In this document: one piece after another, positions 7,589 through 17,963 of the stretch | Position numbering within the stretch: position 1 is the first letter of the stretch | Layout of the letters: each line of letters opens with the position of its first letter | NCBI RefSeq assembly: GCF_019263585.2 | Contig: NZ_JADQDF010000001.1 | Location: 806,001 to 870,000, forward strand | Reading direction: 5' to 3' | Length of the DNA stretch: 64,000 nt | Source: Pseudonocardia oceani | GTDB taxonomy: Bacteria > Actinomycetota > Actinomycetes > Mycobacteriales > Pseudonocardiaceae | Position numbers and translations under genes: made by a program | The notes under the pieces: generated by a model | The model's database searches: none | What the model was told of the DNA's origin: nothing | Seen by the model: the letters and a program-made list of their open reading frames with translations, nothing else

Positions 7589-8668
7589 TCAGCGCACGTG
7601 TGACGCGACGAACGGCGGCTTGACGACCGCGCACTCCAGCGCCCGCCCGCGCACGTCGACGGCGACGCTGTCGTCGAGTCCGACACCCGACGCGGTGTCG
7701 ATCAGCGCGAGCGCGATCCCGCACTTCAGGGTGGGTGAGAAGGTGCCGGACGTGGTGACGCCGACGCGCTCGCCGTCGCGCAGGACGTCCATCCCCGCAC
7801 GGGGTACGCCGCGCCCGGTGGCCCGCAGCCCGCGCAGCCGCCGCACCGGTCCGGCCGCCTTCTCCGCGACCAGCGCGTCCCGGCCGCGGAAGGCCTCCTT
7901 GTCCCAGCCGACGGCCCAGCCGCTGCCCGCCTGCACCGGGGAGATGTCGACGGACAGGTCCTGCCCGTGCAGCGGGTAGCCCATCTCGGTGCGCAGCGTG
8001 TCGCGGGCGCCGAGCCCGCACGGCCGCGCACCCGCGGCGACGAGGGAGTCCCACACCGCGCCCGCGCCGTCGGCCGGCACGAGCAGCTCGTAGCCGCGCT
8101 CGCCTGTGTAGCCGGTGCGGCAGACGCGCACGGCGCCCGCGTCGGTCGTGGCCACGTCGGCGAACGCCATGTAGTCCAGCGCGGGCGCGTCGGGCAGCAC
8201 GGCGTCGACGCCGGGGCCCTGCACGGCGAGCACCGCGAGGTCGCGGTGCCGGTCGGTGACGGTGACGCCCGTGGGCGCCCCGGCCCGCAGGATCTCGGCC
8301 ACGGCGGCCGCGTTGGCCGCGTTCGGCACGGCCAGCACCTCCTCGGGCCCGACGAGGTACACGATGACGTCGTCGACGACCCCGCCCTCCTCGGTGCAGC
8401 AGAGCGTGTACTGCGCCTGCCCGGGCCCGATCCTGCGCAGGTCCGCGGTGAACACGCGGTTCACCAGGTCGGCCGCGCCGGGGCCGGTGATCGCGAGCTT
8501 GCCGAGGTGGCTGACGTCGAACACGCCGACGCCCTCGCGCACCGCGGTGTGCTCGGCGACGGTGCCGTCGGGGTAGGACAACGGCATCGACCACCCCCCG
8601 AAGGCGCCGAGGGTCGCGCCGAGGGCGAGGTGGCGGTCGTGCAGCGGGCTGGTGAGGAGGTCGTCCAC
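7589..8668 (-). CDS. gcvT: Aminomethyltransferase, glycine cleavage T protein
   Basis: Transfers the methylene group from the H-protein-bound intermediate to tetrahydrofolate, releasing ammonia. 359 residues, usual length. Family blocks include [10 protein letters not shown] near residue 21, FDVSHLGKL, the [13 protein letters not shown] folate-site block, [19 protein letters not shown], and [16 protein letters not shown] near the C terminus. GTG start behind a TAGCGT box. No gcvP or gcvH in the window; the T gene sits alone beside ilvE, as in mycobacteria. The Fe-S-independent T protein depends on lipoylated H protein, which ties it loosely to lipA/lipB here. Confidence 0.94.
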   Translation of the reverse strand: MDDLLTSPLHDRHLALGATLGAFGGWSMPLSYPDGTVAEHTAVREGVGVFDVSHLGKLAITGPGAADLVNRVFTADLRRIGPGQAQYTLCCTEEGGVVDDVIVYLVGPEEVLAVPNAANAAAVAEILRAGAPTGVTVTDRHRDLAVLAVQGPGVDAVLPDAPALDYMAFADVATTDAGAVRVCRTGYTGERGYELLVPADGAGAVWDSLVAAGARPCGLGARDTLRTEMGYPLHGQDLSVDISPVQAGSGWAVGWDKEAFRGRDALVAEKAAGPVRRLRGLRATGRGVPRAGMDVLRDGERVGVTTSGTFSPTLKCGIALALIDTASGVGLDDSVAVDVRGRALECAVVKPPFVASHVR

Positions 8669-8675
8669 TCCCGCG

Positions 8676-8681
8676 ACGCTA
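8676..8681 (-). promoter_or_regulatory. -10 box of gcvT, built on the permease stop codon
   Basis: TAGCGT on the minus strand, 7 nt before the gcvT GTG. Its first three bases are the TAG stop of the upstream permease gene. Confidence 0.55.
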
Positions 8682-9941
8682 CCGGGAGCGCTCGCCGCCC
8701 AGCACCGTGACGAGCATCCAGCCGATGCCCAGCACCACGACCGTCATGAGGACCTGCAGCACGGGCAGCAGCGCGGCGAGGGCGAGGCACAGCACGAAGC
8801 CGGTCCAGGACGTCCACATCGGCCAGCGCCGCTCGTCGGGGCGCAGGCGCAGGGCGGCGAGGTTGATCACCGCGTAGTAGACGAGCACCGAGCACGCCGA
8901 GAGCGCGATGGCCGCGGCCGGACCGGCGAGCACGGCGATGACGGCGGCGACGGCACCGCCCGCGAGGTCGGCCCGCCACGGGGTGCCGCGGCGCCCGATC
9001 ACGGCCAGCGCGGCGGGCAGCTCGTCGCGCCGGGCCATCGCCAGGCCCGTGCGGCTGACCCCGACCAGCACCGACAGCAGCGCCGACCCCGCCGCGACGG
9101 CCGCGCCGACGCGCACGAGCACGCCCAGCGAGGGCGAGGGCCCTGTGTCGACGAGCGTCACCAGCGGCGTCGTCTCGATGGCGAGCCGGTCGATGCCCAG
9201 CCCGATGATCAGCGAGATCCCGACGAGCAGGTAGGTCACCAGCGCGATCGCCAGCGCGACCTCGATGGCGCGGCGCAGCGTGCGCGAGGGGTCGCGGACC
9301 TCCTCCCCCAGCGTCGCGATGCGCGCGTACCCGGCGAAGGCGAAGAACAGCAGCCCGGCCGCGGTGAACGCCCCCAGCGGCCCGCCGGCCACCGGTTCGG
9401 GGACCTCCTCCGTGGGCACCGCGGCCACGACCGCCGCGTCGTCGCCGGCCCCGAGCAGGCCGCTGACGACGACGAGCGCGAGCACCGCCAACGTGCCGCC
9501 CACCAGGGCGTACGCGCTGGTGGCCGTCCAGCGCACGCCGGCGGTGTTCAGCCCCGTGACGACCAGGATGACGACGACGGCGGCCACCACCGGCTGCGAC
9601 GGCAGCACGTAGCTGCCGAACACCCCCGCCGCCGCGGCGGCCGAGGACGTCTTGCCCGCGAGGAACGCCACCCCCGCGAGCCGGCCGGCACCGGGCGCGA
9701 GCCGCTCCCTGCCGTAGACGTAGCCGCCGCCGCTCTCGGGGTGCGCGACGGCGAGGTCGGAGGTGGAGCCCGCGTTGCAGGTGGCGACCACCGCGGCGAG
9801 GACGACGGCCACCAGCAGCCACGGACCGGCCGCCGCCGCGGCGGGCCCCCAGACGGCGAAGACGCCCGTGCCGAGCATCGCCGCGAGGCCGAGGACCACC
9901 GCGTCGGTGGTCCCCAGGCGTCTCTGCACACTCTCGGGCAC
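8679..9941 (-). CDS. APC-superfamily amino acid permease
   Basis: Membrane transporter, most likely proton-coupled amino-acid uptake or exchange. 420 residues with about 12 hydrophobic segments. The N-terminal motif [15 protein letters not shown] near residue 18 is the unwound TM1 substrate site of APC carriers, and [20 protein letters not shown] near residue 212 is the conserved TM6/loop block. The C terminus ends shortly after the last helix. Substrate unknown. It is 10 nt upstream of gcvT in the same direction, which suggests glycine or a branched-chain amino acid only by association. Confidence 0.87.
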   Translation of the reverse strand: MPESVQRRLGTTDAVVLGLAAMLGTGVFAVWGPAAAAAGPWLLVAVVLAAVVATCNAGSTSDLAVAHPESGGGYVYGRERLAPGAGRLAGVAFLAGKTSSAAAAAGVFGSYVLPSQPVVAAVVVILVVTGLNTAGVRWTATSAYALVGGTLAVLALVVVSGLLGAGDDAAVVAAVPTEEVPEPVAGGPLGAFTAAGLLFFAFAGYARIATLGEEVRDPSRTLRRAIEVALAIALVTYLLVGISLIIGLGIDRLAIETTPLVTLVDTGPSPSLGVLVRVGAAVAAGSALLSVLVGVSRTGLAMARRDELPAALAVIGRRGTPWRADLAGGAVAAVIAVLAGPAAAIALSACSVLVYYAVINLAALRLRPDERRWPMWTSWTGFVLCLALAALLPVLQVLMTVVVLGIGWMLVTVLGGERSR

Positions 9942-9993
9942 CGCGACACGATGTCATCCGCCCCTGCCGACCGGACGACCGCGGCGGTGTCAT

Positions 9994-9999
9994 TAGCAT
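9994..9999 (+). promoter_or_regulatory. Candidate -10 box of pepA
   Basis: TAGCAT about 46 nt before the preferred GTG start, in the 98-bp divergent region shared with the permease. It allows a short leader carrying the GAGAGG ribosome site. Confidence 0.35.
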
Positions 10000-10039
10000 C
10001 TCGAAGAGGTCTCACCCGCCCATGATCGAGAGGAACCCC

Positions 10040-11527
10040 GTGCCCACGGAACTGCAGCTCGGCAGCGGCGACCCCGCCTCCGCCACCGTCGACGCCGTCG
10101 TGATCGGCGTGCTCGCCGGCGACGGCACCCCGGTCCTGGCCCCCGGCTCCGCGGAGATCGACTCGGCCTTCGACGGCGGGCTCGCCGAGCTGCTCGCGGT
10201 GGCCGGCGCGTCCGGCAAGGCCGAGGAGGTCGTGCGGATCCCGACCCGCGGGACGATCACCGCGCCGCTGCTCGTGGCCGTCGGCCTGGGTCCGGTCGAC
10301 GACGGCGCGCAGCCCGGCGCCGACGCCGTGCGCCGCGCCTCCGGGGCGGCCGCCCGCTCGCTCGCCGGCACCGGGCACGCCCTGTCGACACTGGGCCGGC
10401 TCGACCTCGCCGCGGCCGCCGAGGGCACCCTGCTCGGCGCGTACTCCTTCACCGAGTACCGCAGCAACGGCGGCGGCAAGCCCGCCGTCGGGCGGGTCTA
10501 CCTGCTCTCGGACGCCGACGACGCCGACGACGCCCTCCGCGTCGCCTCCGCGGTGGCCACGGCCGTCACCACGGCGCGCGACCTCGTCAACACCCCGCCC
10601 AACGACCTCTACCCCGCCTCCTTCGCCGACCGGGCCGTGGCGCTGGCCGAGGCGGCGGGCGTCGAGGTCGAGGTGCTCGACGAGACCGCGCTCGCCGAGG
10701 GCGGCTTCGGCGGCGTACTCGGCGTCGGCCAGGGTTCCTCGCGCAAGCCGCGCCTCGTGCGCCTGAGCTGGCCGGGCGGGGAGTCGCCGCGCGCGAAGGT
10801 CGCGCTCGTCGGCAAGGGCATCACGTTCGACACCGGCGGCATCTCGATCAAGCCCGCCGCGAACATGGACCAGATGACCTCCGACATGGGCGGGGCCGCC
10901 GCCGTCATCGCGACGACGGTGCTGGCCGCGCAGCTCGGGCTGCCGGTGGCCGTCACCGCGACCGTGCCGATGGCCGAGAACATGCCGTCCGACACCGCCT
11001 ACCGGCCCGGCGACGTCCTGCGCATGTACGGCGGCACGACCGTCGAGGTGCTCAACACCGACGCCGAGGGCCGACTGATCCTGGCCGACGCGATCGCGCG
11101 CGCCGCCGAGGACGGCCCCGACTATCTCGTGGAGACCTCCACGCTGACCGGCGCGCAGCAGGTCGCGCTCGGGATGCGCACCGCGGGTGTCATGGGCAGC
11201 GAGGAGCTGCGCGACCGCGTCGCGGGGCACGCGCAGGCCACGGGCGAGGGCGGCTGGGCGATGCCGCTGCCCGAGCACCTGCGGGCCGACCTCGACTCCC
11301 GCGTCGCCGATCTGGCCAACGTCTCCGGCACCCGCTGGGGCGGCATGCTCGTGGCCGGGGTGTTCCTCTCGGAGTTCGTGCCCGAGGGCCTGCAGTGGGC
11401 GCACATCGACATCGCCGGCCCCAGCTTCCACTCCGGCGGCCCCTACGGCTACACGGCCAAGGGCGGCACCGGCGTCCCGGTCCGCACGCTGTTCGCCCTG
11501 CTCAGCGACATCGCCGAGAACGGCTGA
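10040..11527 (+). CDS. pepA: Leucyl aminopeptidase (M17 family)
   Basis: Two-metal cytosolic aminopeptidase that removes N-terminal residues from peptides. About 495 residues, with the N-terminal macro-like domain and the C-terminal catalytic domain. Metal/active-site motifs are [12 protein letters not shown], the D in [18 protein letters not shown], the M17 signature [13 protein letters not shown], and WRYGGMLV-like RWGGMLVAG near the end. I prefer the GTG with a GAGAGG site 6 nt upstream; an in-frame ATG at 10022 is the alternative and adds six residues. Equivalent to Rv2213 in position. Divergent from the permease. Confidence 0.93.
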   Translation: MPTELQLGSGDPASATVDAVVIGVLAGDGTPVLAPGSAEIDSAFDGGLAELLAVAGASGKAEEVVRIPTRGTITAPLLVAVGLGPVDDGAQPGADAVRRASGAAARSLAGTGHALSTLGRLDLAAAAEGTLLGAYSFTEYRSNGGGKPAVGRVYLLSDADDADDALRVASAVATAVTTARDLVNTPPNDLYPASFADRAVALAEAAGVEVEVLDETALAEGGFGGVLGVGQGSSRKPRLVRLSWPGGESPRAKVALVGKGITFDTGGISIKPAANMDQMTSDMGGAAAVIATTVLAAQLGLPVAVTATVPMAENMPSDTAYRPGDVLRMYGGTTVEVLNTDAEGRLILADAIARAAEDGPDYLVETSTLTGAQQVALGMRTAGVMGSEELRDRVAGHAQATGEGGWAMPLPEHLRADLDSRVADLANVSGTRWGGMLVAGVFLSEFVPEGLQWAHIDIAGPSFHSGGPYGYTAKGGTGVPVRTLFALLSDIAENG

Positions 11528-11536
11528 CCCCACCCC

Positions 11537-11655
11537 GCGAGTTCGCCACCCGCGCCCGGCGAGTTCGCCGTCGGGTCCGGCGAGTTCGCCGGAGAACGGA
11601 CAACTTGCCGTGCGCCCGCGGCAAACTCGCCGGGTAGGATCCGCCAGCTCGCCGG
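11537..11655. repeat. Cluster of GCGAGTTCGCC repeats between convergent genes
   Basis: Three direct copies of gcgagttcgcc begin at 11537, 11559 and 11580 (21-22 nt period), followed by the inverted relatives ggcaaactcgcc at 11620 and cagctcgccgg near 11645, and a small hairpin ttgccg...cggcaa. Each unit is itself nearly palindromic. The cluster fills the gap between the pepA and 113-residue protein stops; it can fold into several hairpins and may terminate both genes. Confidence 0.7.
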
Positions 11656-11659
11656 GGTC

Positions 11660-12001
11660 CTAGAGGGCCTCGCGGCGGGCGCGCTCCCGCCGGATCCGCT
11701 CCCGGGCGTCGTGGTCGCGCATGCGCTGCGGGTAGCCCATGAGCTGGGTGTCGTACACCGGCATCCTCAGCGACTTCCCCAGCTTCTTCGCCGCGTCCGG
11801 CCCGGACACCCGCCGCCGGGTCCACGCCCCGTCCTTGTCGACCAGCAGCACGGTCGTGCCCGTGACCGCGGTGCGCGGCTCGACGAACGCCTCGACGCCC
11901 TCGTGCGCGGCGAACCACTCGCGCAGGTGCGCCTCGTCCTCGCGGCCCCCGGTGCGCGTCGTGCCCGCGCGCCGCCCCCGCAACCTGTCCAGCAGACCCA
12001 T
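11660..12001 (-). CDS. Hypothetical protein beside the E2/E3 dehydrogenase genes
   Basis: 113 residues, basic at both ends (GLLDRLRGRRAG at the start, RERIRRERARREAL at the end) with a compact middle containing LREWFAAHEGVEAFVEPRT, TTVLLVDKDGAWTRRRV and MRMPVYDTQLMGYP-like SLRMPVYDTQLMGYP. No membrane segment or Cys. The ATG is preceded by a GGGAGG site. Similar small proteins occur next to lpd/E2 genes in other actinobacteria as I recall, but no function is known. It is divergent from lpdA across 151 bp. Confidence 0.7.
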   Translation of the reverse strand: MGLLDRLRGRRAGTTRTGGREDEAHLREWFAAHEGVEAFVEPRTAVTGTTVLLVDKDGAWTRRRVSGPDAAKKLGKSLRMPVYDTQLMGYPQRMRDHDARERIRRERARREAL

Positions 12002-12152
12002 CCGGCCCACCTCCCGCACCCCCAACGCGCGGGGGTGCCGATTCTCTCCCGGCCCGATCGGACCAGGCCCCACACGGGCGCGCCCGTGATGACAAGATGG
12101 GAAGCAGGCGGCGTGACATGCCGCGATACCTGACTTCGATAGGGAGTGTTTC

Positions 12153-13535
12153 GTGCCCGAGCACAACGCGGACCTGGTGATCCTCGGCGGCGGGTCGGGC
12201 GGATACGCCTGCGCGCTGCGCGCTGCGGAGCTGGGGATGTCGGTGGTGCTGATCGAGAAGGACAAGCTGGGCGGGACCTGCCTGCACTACGGCTGCATCC
12301 CCACCAAGGCCCTGCTGCACGCGGCCGAGGTCGCCGACTCCGCCCGCGAGGGCGAGCGCATCGGCGTGCGGAGCACCTTCGACGGCATCGACATGGCGGG
12401 CGTGAACTCCTACAAGGACGGCGTGATCGCCAAGCTCTACAAGGGACTGCAGGGGCTCGTGAAGTCCCGCAAGATCACCCTGGTGGACGGCACGGGGCGC
12501 TTCGAGGGCCCGACCAGCGTGGTCGTGGGTGACGACCGGTACGTCGGCAAGAAGGTCGTGCTGGCCACCGGCAGCTACGCCAAGTCGCTCCCCGGCCTCG
12601 ACATCGGCGGCCGGATCGTCACCTCCTACGAGGCGATCCACCTCGACGAAGCCCCCAAGCGGGTCGTCGTCCTCGGCGGCGGCGTCATCGGCGTCGAGTT
12701 CGCCAGCGTGTTCAAGAGCTTCGGCGCCGACGTCACCATCGTCGAGGCGCTGCCGCACCTGGTACCCAACGAGGACGAGTTCGCGTCCAAGGCCCTGGAG
12801 CGCGCGTTCCGCAAGCGCAAGATCACCTTCAAGACCGGTGTGAAGTTCACCGGCGCCAAGCAGACCGACGACGCCGTCACGGTGTCGCTGGAGTCGGGCG
12901 AGGAGATCGAGGCCGACCTGCTGCTCGTCGCCATCGGCCGCGGCCCCAACACCGCCAACGCCGGCTACGAGGAAGCGGGCGTCGAGATGGAGCGCGGGTT
13001 CGTCCTCACCGACGAGCGGCTGCGCACCAACCTGGAGAACGTCTACGCGCTCGGCGACATCGTCCCCGGCCTGCAGCTCGCGCACCGCGGCTTCGCCCAG
13101 GGCATCTTCCTCGCCGAGGACATCGCGGGCCTCAACCCGCCGGTGCTCGACGAGGCCGGCATCCCCCGCGTCACCTACTGCGAGCCCGAGGTGGCGTCGG
13201 TCGGCCTCACCGAGCCGCAGGCCAAGGAGAAGTACGGGGAGGTCGAGACGCTCGTCTACGACCTCGCCGGCAACGGCAAGTCGCAGATCCTGCAGACCCA
13301 GGGTGCGATCAAGCTGGTCAAGGCGGGCGGCAAGGGCACCGAGGGGCCGGTCGTCGGCATCCACATGGTCGGCGCCCGCGTCGGCGAGCTCATCGGCGAG
13401 GCCCAGCTGGTCTACAACTGGGACGCCCAGGCCGAGGACGTCGCCGCCCTGATCCACGCGCACCCCACCCAGAACGAGGCCTTCGGCGAGGCGTTCCTGG
13501 CCCTCGCCGGCAAGCCCCTGCACAGCCACTCCTGA
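12153..13535 (+). CDS. lpdA: Dihydrolipoamide dehydrogenase (E3)
   Basis: FAD enzyme that reoxidises the lipoyl groups of 2-oxoacid dehydrogenases with NAD. 460 residues. FAD motif [10 protein letters not shown] (12-21), redox disulfide C43/C48 in [16 protein letters not shown] motif [13 protein letters not shown], second FAD motif near NVYALGDIV, and the C-terminal [13 protein letters not shown] block with the His-Glu pair of the partner active site. GTG start with AGGGAG 7 nt upstream. The E2 gene follows after 41 nt, so E3 and E2 are probably co-transcribed. Confidence 0.95.
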   Translation: MPEHNADLVILGGGSGGYACALRAAELGMSVVLIEKDKLGGTCLHYGCIPTKALLHAAEVADSAREGERIGVRSTFDGIDMAGVNSYKDGVIAKLYKGLQGLVKSRKITLVDGTGRFEGPTSVVVGDDRYVGKKVVLATGSYAKSLPGLDIGGRIVTSYEAIHLDEAPKRVVVLGGGVIGVEFASVFKSFGADVTIVEALPHLVPNEDEFASKALERAFRKRKITFKTGVKFTGAKQTDDAVTVSLESGEEIEADLLLVAIGRGPNTANAGYEEAGVEMERGFVLTDERLRTNLENVYALGDIVPGLQLAHRGFAQGIFLAEDIAGLNPPVLDEAGIPRVTYCEPEVASVGLTEPQAKEKYGEVETLVYDLAGNGKSQILQTQGAIKLVKAGGKGTEGPVVGIHMVGARVGELIGEAQLVYNWDAQAEDVAALIHAHPTQNEAFGEAFLALAGKPLHSHS

Positions 13536-13576
13536 CCGCTCCCCCGAACCGCGTAGAAGAAGGAGCCCCGAGAGCC

Positions 13577-15490
13577 ATGGCGTTCTCCGTCCAGATGCCC
13601 GCGCTCGGTGAGAGCGTCACCGAGGGCACCGTCACCCGCTGGCTCAAGCAGGAGGGTGACCGGGTCGAGGTCGACGAGCCGTTGCTCGAGGTCTCCACCG
13701 ACAAGGTCGACACCGAGATCCCGTCCCCCGCGGCGGGCGTGCTGCAGCGCATCGTCGCCGGCGAGGACGAGACGGTCGAGGTCGGCGGCGAGCTGGCCGT
13801 GATCGGCGACGGCGACGACTCCGGCAGCGACGACTCCGGCAGCGACGACTCCGACGGGCAGTCCTCCTCCGACGACGGCGGCGACACCCCGGCCGAGTCG
13901 GCCGTCGAGGCGCCCGCGGAGGAGGAGCCGGTTGACGACGAGCCCGCCTCGCCGCCCAATCAGGCCGAGGAGCCCGCGGAGAAGCCGCAGGCGTCGACGA
14001 AGCCGAGCGGCTCGGGCGGCGGCACGGCGATCACCATGCCGGAGCTGGGCGAGAGCGTCACCGAGGGCACGGTCACGCGGTGGCTCAAGGAGGTCGGCGA
14101 CGAGGTCGCGGTCGACGAGCCGCTGCTCGAGGTCTCCACCGACAAGGTCGACACCGAGATCCCCTCGCCGATCGCCGGCACGCTGCTGGAGATCACGGCG
14201 GCCGAGGACGAGACCGTCGAGGTCGGCGGCCAGCTCGCCCTCATCGGCGACGCGTCGGAGGCCCCCGCGGAGGAGCCGGCCGCCGAGCCGGAGCCCGAGG
14301 AGCCGAAGAAGGAGCAGCCCGAGCAGGAGCAGCGGGAGGAGCCCGAGCCGGCCGACGCCCCCAAGGCCGAGGCCCCGAAGTCGGGCACCGACGGCGGCAC
14401 GGCGCAGGTCGAGGAGAAGGCCGAGCGCGAGGAGGTCGCCTCCGAGCTGCCCTCACGCCCCGACTCCGGCAGCAGCTCCGGCGGCGGCTCCAGCAGCAAC
14501 GGCACCGGCGACGCCCCCACCGGTGCGCCCTACGTCACGCCGCTGGTCCGCAAGCTCGCCGCCGAGCACGACGTCGACCTCTCGACGATCACCGGCTCGG
14601 GCGTCGGCGGGCGCATCCGCAAGCAGGACGTCCTGGCCGCCGCCGAGGCCGCCGCACCGGAGCCGGAGCCCGCCGCACCGGCCGCCGCGTCCCCGGCCGC
14701 CGCGCCCTCCTCGGGCGGCGCGCCCAATGCCCCGACCACGGTCCCCAAGGCCGCGGCGAACGCGCCGGAGCCGGGCACGACGGTGAAGCTGCCGCGCCTG
14801 CGCCAGGTCATCGCGAAGCGGATGAGCGAGTCGCTCGCGGTGTCGGCGCAGCTCACGACCGTGCAGCAGGTCGACGTCACCCGCATCGCCAGGCTGCGGG
14901 CGAAGGCGAAGGCGGAGTTCGAACGCCGCGAGGGCGTCAAGCTCACCTACCTGCCGTTCTTCGCGAAGGCCACCGTGGAGGCGCTCAAGGCGTTCCCGCA
15001 GGTCAACGCGTCGATCAGCGAGGACGGCAAGGAGGTGACCTACCACGGCGGCGTGCACCTCGCCATCGCGGTCGACACCCCCCGCGGCCTGCTCGTGCCC
15101 GTGATCAAGAACGCCGAGGACCTCAACCTCGCCGGTCTCGCGCGCAAGATCGCCGACGTGGCGGCCCGCACGCGCGACAACAAGATCGGCCCGGACGAGC
15201 TCTCCGGCGGCACGTTCACCATCACCAACATCGGCAGCGCCGGTGCGCTCTTCGACACACCGATCATCAACCAGCCGCAGGTCGCCATCCTCGGCACGGG
15301 CGTGATCACGAAGCAGCCGATGGTGATCACCGGCACCGACGGCGACGACGTCATCGCGGTCCGGTCGGTCTGCTACCTGCCGATGACCTACGACCACCGC
15401 CTGGTCGACGGCGCCGACGCCGGACGCTTCGTCTCCGCGATCAAGGCGCGGCTCGAGGAGGGCGCGTTCGAGGCCGACCTGGGTCTGTAG
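13577..15490 (+). CDS. sucB: 2-oxoacid dehydrogenase E2 acyltransferase with two lipoyl domains (DlaT/SucB type)
   Basis: Core of the pyruvate/2-oxoglutarate dehydrogenase complex, carrying acyl groups on lipoyl-lysine. 637 residues: lipoyl domain 1 (about 1-77, K43 in STDKVDTE), acidic Ser/Asp linker, lipoyl domain 2 (about 151-225, K190 in the same motif), long Pro/Glu/Ala linker, E3-binding domain (about 317-355, [17 protein letters not shown]), Ala/Pro linker, and catalytic domain (about 402-637) ending with [13 protein letters not shown] carrying the active-site His and Asp. Often annotated as succinyltransferase, but the M. tuberculosis orthologue serves pyruvate dehydrogenase. Lipoyl groups come from LipB/LipA encoded downstream. 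Confidence 0.95.
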   Translation: MAFSVQMPALGESVTEGTVTRWLKQEGDRVEVDEPLLEVSTDKVDTEIPSPAAGVLQRIVAGEDETVEVGGELAVIGDGDDSGSDDSGSDDSDGQSSSDDGGDTPAESAVEAPAEEEPVDDEPASPPNQAEEPAEKPQASTKPSGSGGGTAITMPELGESVTEGTVTRWLKEVGDEVAVDEPLLEVSTDKVDTEIPSPIAGTLLEITAAEDETVEVGGQLALIGDASEAPAEEPAAEPEPEEPKKEQPEQEQREEPEPADAPKAEAPKSGTDGGTAQVEEKAEREEVASELPSRPDSGSSSGGGSSSNGTGDAPTGAPYVTPLVRKLAAEHDVDLSTITGSGVGGRIRKQDVLAAAEAAAPEPEPAAPAAASPAAAPSSGGAPNAPTTVPKAAANAPEPGTTVKLPRLRQVIAKRMSESLAVSAQLTTVQQVDVTRIARLRAKAKAEFERREGVKLTYLPFFAKATVEALKAFPQVNASISEDGKEVTYHGGVHLAIAVDTPRGLLVPVIKNAEDLNLAGLARKIADVAARTRDNKIGPDELSGGTFTITNIGSAGALFDTPIINQPQVAILGTGVITKQPMVITGTDGDDVIAVRSVCYLPMTYDHRLVDGADAGRFVSAIKARLEEGAFEADLGL

Positions 15491-15507
15491 ACGGCCGGTC
15501 ACACCGG

Positions 15508-15544
15508 GGGCGCGCGATCAGGGGACACCCCGGGTCGCGCGCCC
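15508..15544 (+). terminator. Hairpin terminator after the E2 gene
   Basis: Arms gggcgcgcga and tcgcgcgccc pair perfectly over 10 bp; the loop contains a second small stem (ggggacacccc). It starts 18 nt after the sucB stop and precedes the next promoter. Confidence 0.7.
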
Positions 15545-15570
15545 TCGGACGTTCGGCGAGTATTCACCGC

Positions 15571-16461
15571 GTGCGCGTCGTCATCGCCGGTTCGTCCGGT
15601 CTGATCGGAACAGCCCTCGTCTCCCACCTGCGCGAGACCGGCCACGACGTCCTGCGGCTGGTCCGCCGGACGCCGGCCGCTCCCGACGAGCGGGGCTGGG
15701 ACCCACCCGCGGGGCACGTCGACGACGGCACCTTCGACGGCGTCGACGCCGTGATCAACCTCGGCGGCGTCGGCATCGCCGACCGTCCCTGGACCGGGGC
15801 GCGCCGCCAGGAGATCCGCGACAGCCGGATCGTCCCCACCGAGGTCCTCGCCGCCGCGGTGGCCCGGTACGGGGTGCCGGCGTTCCTGTCCGGCTCGGCC
15901 ACGGGCTTCTACGGCGACACCGGCGGCGTGGCCGTCGACGAGACGGCGCCGCACGGGCGGGGCTTCCTCGCCGAGGTGTGCGCCGACTGGGAGGCCGCCA
16001 CGGCCGCCGCGCGCGACGCGGGCGCCCGGGTGGTGCCGCTGCGCACCGGCCTCGTGCTCTCCCCCGCCGGCGGGCTGCTGGGGCTGCTGCGGCCGCTGTT
16101 CAAGGCCTTCCTGGGCGGGCGGCTGGGCCCGGGCACGCAGTACATGCCCTGGGTCTCCCTCGACGACGAGGTGGGCGGCATCCGGTTCGCGCTGGAGACG
16201 CCCTCGATCACCGGCCCGGTCAACCTGGTCGGGCCGACGCCCGCCACCAACGCCGAGGTGACGAAGGCCCTGGCCGCCGCGGTCGGCCGGCCGACGTCGA
16301 TCCCGGTGCCCGCGGTCGTCATCAAGACCGTGCTGGGCTCGATGGGCGAGGAGATGCTGCTGTTCGGGCAGCGGGTCGTGCCGGCGGCGCTGGAGTCCTC
16401 GGGCTACCAGTTCCGCCACCACGCGGTGGGCGAGGCGCTCTCGGCGGCCGTCGGCTCGTGA
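15571..16461 (+). CDS. TIGR01777-family SDR / NAD-epimerase-like protein
   Basis: Atypical extended SDR of unknown substrate. 296 residues. N-terminal nucleotide motif AGSSGLIGTALV near residue 6, the DAVINLGG strand, RIVPTEVLAAAV, SGSATGFYGDTG, LRTGLVLSPAGG, and a C-terminal DUF1731-type tail with PVPAVVIKTVLGSMGEEMLL. The YxxxK catalytic pair of classical SDRs is not evident. GTG start; TATTCA lies 4 nt upstream and no good ribosome site is present. Equivalent to Rv2216 between the E2 gene and lipB. The next gene overlaps its stop by 4 nt. Confidence 0.85.
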   Translation: MRVVIAGSSGLIGTALVSHLRETGHDVLRLVRRTPAAPDERGWDPPAGHVDDGTFDGVDAVINLGGVGIADRPWTGARRQEIRDSRIVPTEVLAAAVARYGVPAFLSGSATGFYGDTGGVAVDETAPHGRGFLAEVCADWEAATAAARDAGARVVPLRTGLVLSPAGGLLGLLRPLFKAFLGGRLGPGTQYMPWVSLDDEVGGIRFALETPSITGPVNLVGPTPATNAEVTKALAAAVGRPTSIPVPAVVIKTVLGSMGEEMLLFGQRVVPAALESSGYQFRHHAVGEALSAAVGS

Positions 16462-17684
16462 GCGCCCATGACGTGATCGTGGTGGGCGCCGGCCTCGCGG
16501 GGCTGCGCGCCGCGCGGCTGCTCGCGCGCCGCGGGCTCGACGTGCGGGTGCTCGACGCCGCCGACCGCCCCGGCGGGCGGATGGCCACCGACGTCGTCGA
16601 CGGCTTCCGCTGCGACCGCGGCTTCCAGGTGCTCAACACCTCCTACCCCGCGCTGCGCGCCGCCGCGAACCTCCCGGCGCTCGACCTGCGCGCGTTCGAG
16701 CCCGGCGCCGCCGTCCGCGGCGCCGACGGGCGGCTGCACCGGTTCGCCAACCCCGCGCGGCGGCCGTCGCAGGCGTTCGCGACGGCGTTCGACGGGCTGT
16801 TCGGCGTCCGCGACAAGGCGAAGCTGGTGGCCTGGACGGCCCGCGTGCTGGGCGCCCCGCCCTCGCGCACCGCCCGCCTGATCGACCGGTCCGCCGCGCA
16901 GGACCTCGCCGCGGCCGGGCTGGACGGGCCCGTCGTCGAGCGGTTCCTGCGCCCGTTCCTGTCCGGCGTGCTGGGTGAGACCGCGCTGACGACGTCGGCG
17001 GCGTTCGTGCGGCTGGTGTGGCGCAGCTTCGCGCTCGGCACCGTCGCCGTGCCCGCCGAGGGCATGGGCGCGCTGCCGGCGCAGCTCGCCGCCGGCCTGC
17101 CCGAGGGCGTGCTGGAGCTGGGGCGGCGGGTCACGACCGTCCGCCCGGGCGTCGTGCACACCGCCGACGGGGAGCGCACGGCGCGGGCCGTGGTCGTCGC
17201 CGTCGACCCGGTCACCGCGAGCACCCTGCTCCCCGGCCTCGACGTGGCCCCGATGCACGCTCTGACCACCTACTACCACGTCACCGACGCCCCGCCGGCC
17301 GAGCTGCCGCTGCTGCACCTCGACGCCACGCGCGGCCCCGTCGCCAACACCGTGGTGCTCACCCGCGCCGCCCCCGGCTACTCCCCGGACCACCGCGCGC
17401 TGATCTCCTCGACGGTCGTCGGCGCCCCGATCCCGGAGCCCGAGGTGCGCCGCGAGCTCGGGCGGCTCTACGGCCGGTCGGCCGCCGCCTGGGCGCACCT
17501 GCACACCGCCGAGGTGCGGGCCGCGCTGCCGGCGTTCCGGCCGGGCAACCCGGTGCGGCGTGAGGTCGCGCTGGGCGACGGCTTGTTCGTCGCGGGCGAC
17601 CACCGCGACACCCCGTCGACGCAGGGCGCGCTGGTCAGCGGCCGCCGGGCCGCGGAGGCGGTGCTGGCCCACCTCGACACCTGA
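16458..17684 (+). CDS. FAD-dependent amine oxidase / phytoene-desaturase-like protein
   Basis: 408-residue flavoprotein of unknown substrate. The ADP-binding motif VVGAGLAGLRAARLLARRG starts near residue 7, followed by DRPGGRMATDVVDGF typical of the amine-oxidase/desaturase group, and a C-terminal FAD block GLFVAGDHRDTPSTQGALVSGRRAAEAV. No signal peptide. GTG start overlaps the preceding TGA (GTGA), so it is translationally coupled to the TIGR01777 protein. It is an insertion relative to the mycobacterial order, where lipB follows directly. Confidence 0.85.
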   Translation: MSAHDVIVVGAGLAGLRAARLLARRGLDVRVLDAADRPGGRMATDVVDGFRCDRGFQVLNTSYPALRAAANLPALDLRAFEPGAAVRGADGRLHRFANPARRPSQAFATAFDGLFGVRDKAKLVAWTARVLGAPPSRTARLIDRSAAQDLAAAGLDGPVVERFLRPFLSGVLGETALTTSAAFVRLVWRSFALGTVAVPAEGMGALPAQLAAGLPEGVLELGRRVTTVRPGVVHTADGERTARAVVVAVDPVTASTLLPGLDVAPMHALTTYYHVTDAPPAELPLLHLDATRGPVANTVVLTRAAPGYSPDHRALISSTVVGAPIPEPEVRRELGRLYGRSAAAWAHLHTAEVRAALPAFRPGNPVRREVALGDGLFVAGDHRDTPSTQGALVSGRRAAEAVLAHLDT

Positions 17685-17699
17685 TCTTGCCGAAATGAG

Positions 17700-17954
17700 G
17701 TGAGCTCGCTTGACTTTCGAGCGTGTCCCCCGGCACCTCCGCCCCCGCGCCCGCCGCCACCCGCACCGTCACCCATCGCGGAGAACGACGCCCGGGTGGC
17801 CGCCCTGGCGGCGGCCGTCGGCGACCCGGGCGCCCTCGAGGTCTCGCTGGTCTCGGTGCTCGGGGCGGTCGTCGAGGTCGGGCAGCACTGGTTCTTCCAC
17901 GGCCCGATCGCCGCCCGCCTGATGCTCGACGACCTCGAGCGGCGCTACGCGTAG
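17700..17954 (+). CDS. Small hypothetical protein before lipB
   Basis: 84 residues: a Pro-rich N terminus followed by a compact, protein-like half (VAALAAAVGDPGALEVSLVS... GQHWFFHGPIAARLMLDDL). The hydrophobic pattern of the second half looks genuine; the Pro-rich start may be an over-extension, and no alternative start is obvious. Its TAG stop forms the beginning of the lipB -10 box. No family recognised. Confidence 0.5.
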   Translation: MSSLDFRACPPAPPPPRPPPPAPSPIAENDARVAALAAAVGDPGALEVSLVSVLGAVVEVGQHWFFHGPIAARLMLDDLERRYA

Positions 17955-17957
17955 CGT
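17952..17957 (+). promoter_or_regulatory. -10 box of lipB, built on the preceding stop codon
   Basis: TAGCGT ends 6 nt before the lipB ATG with no ribosome site between; its TAG is the stop codon of the small upstream gene. Confidence 0.6.
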
Positions 17958-17963
17958 GAGCTC

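Noticed and set aside
11537..11655. Possible small CRISPR array
   Set aside because: Repeats are 11 bp, nearly palindromic and only 10-11 nt apart; no spacers of CRISPR size and no cas genes.
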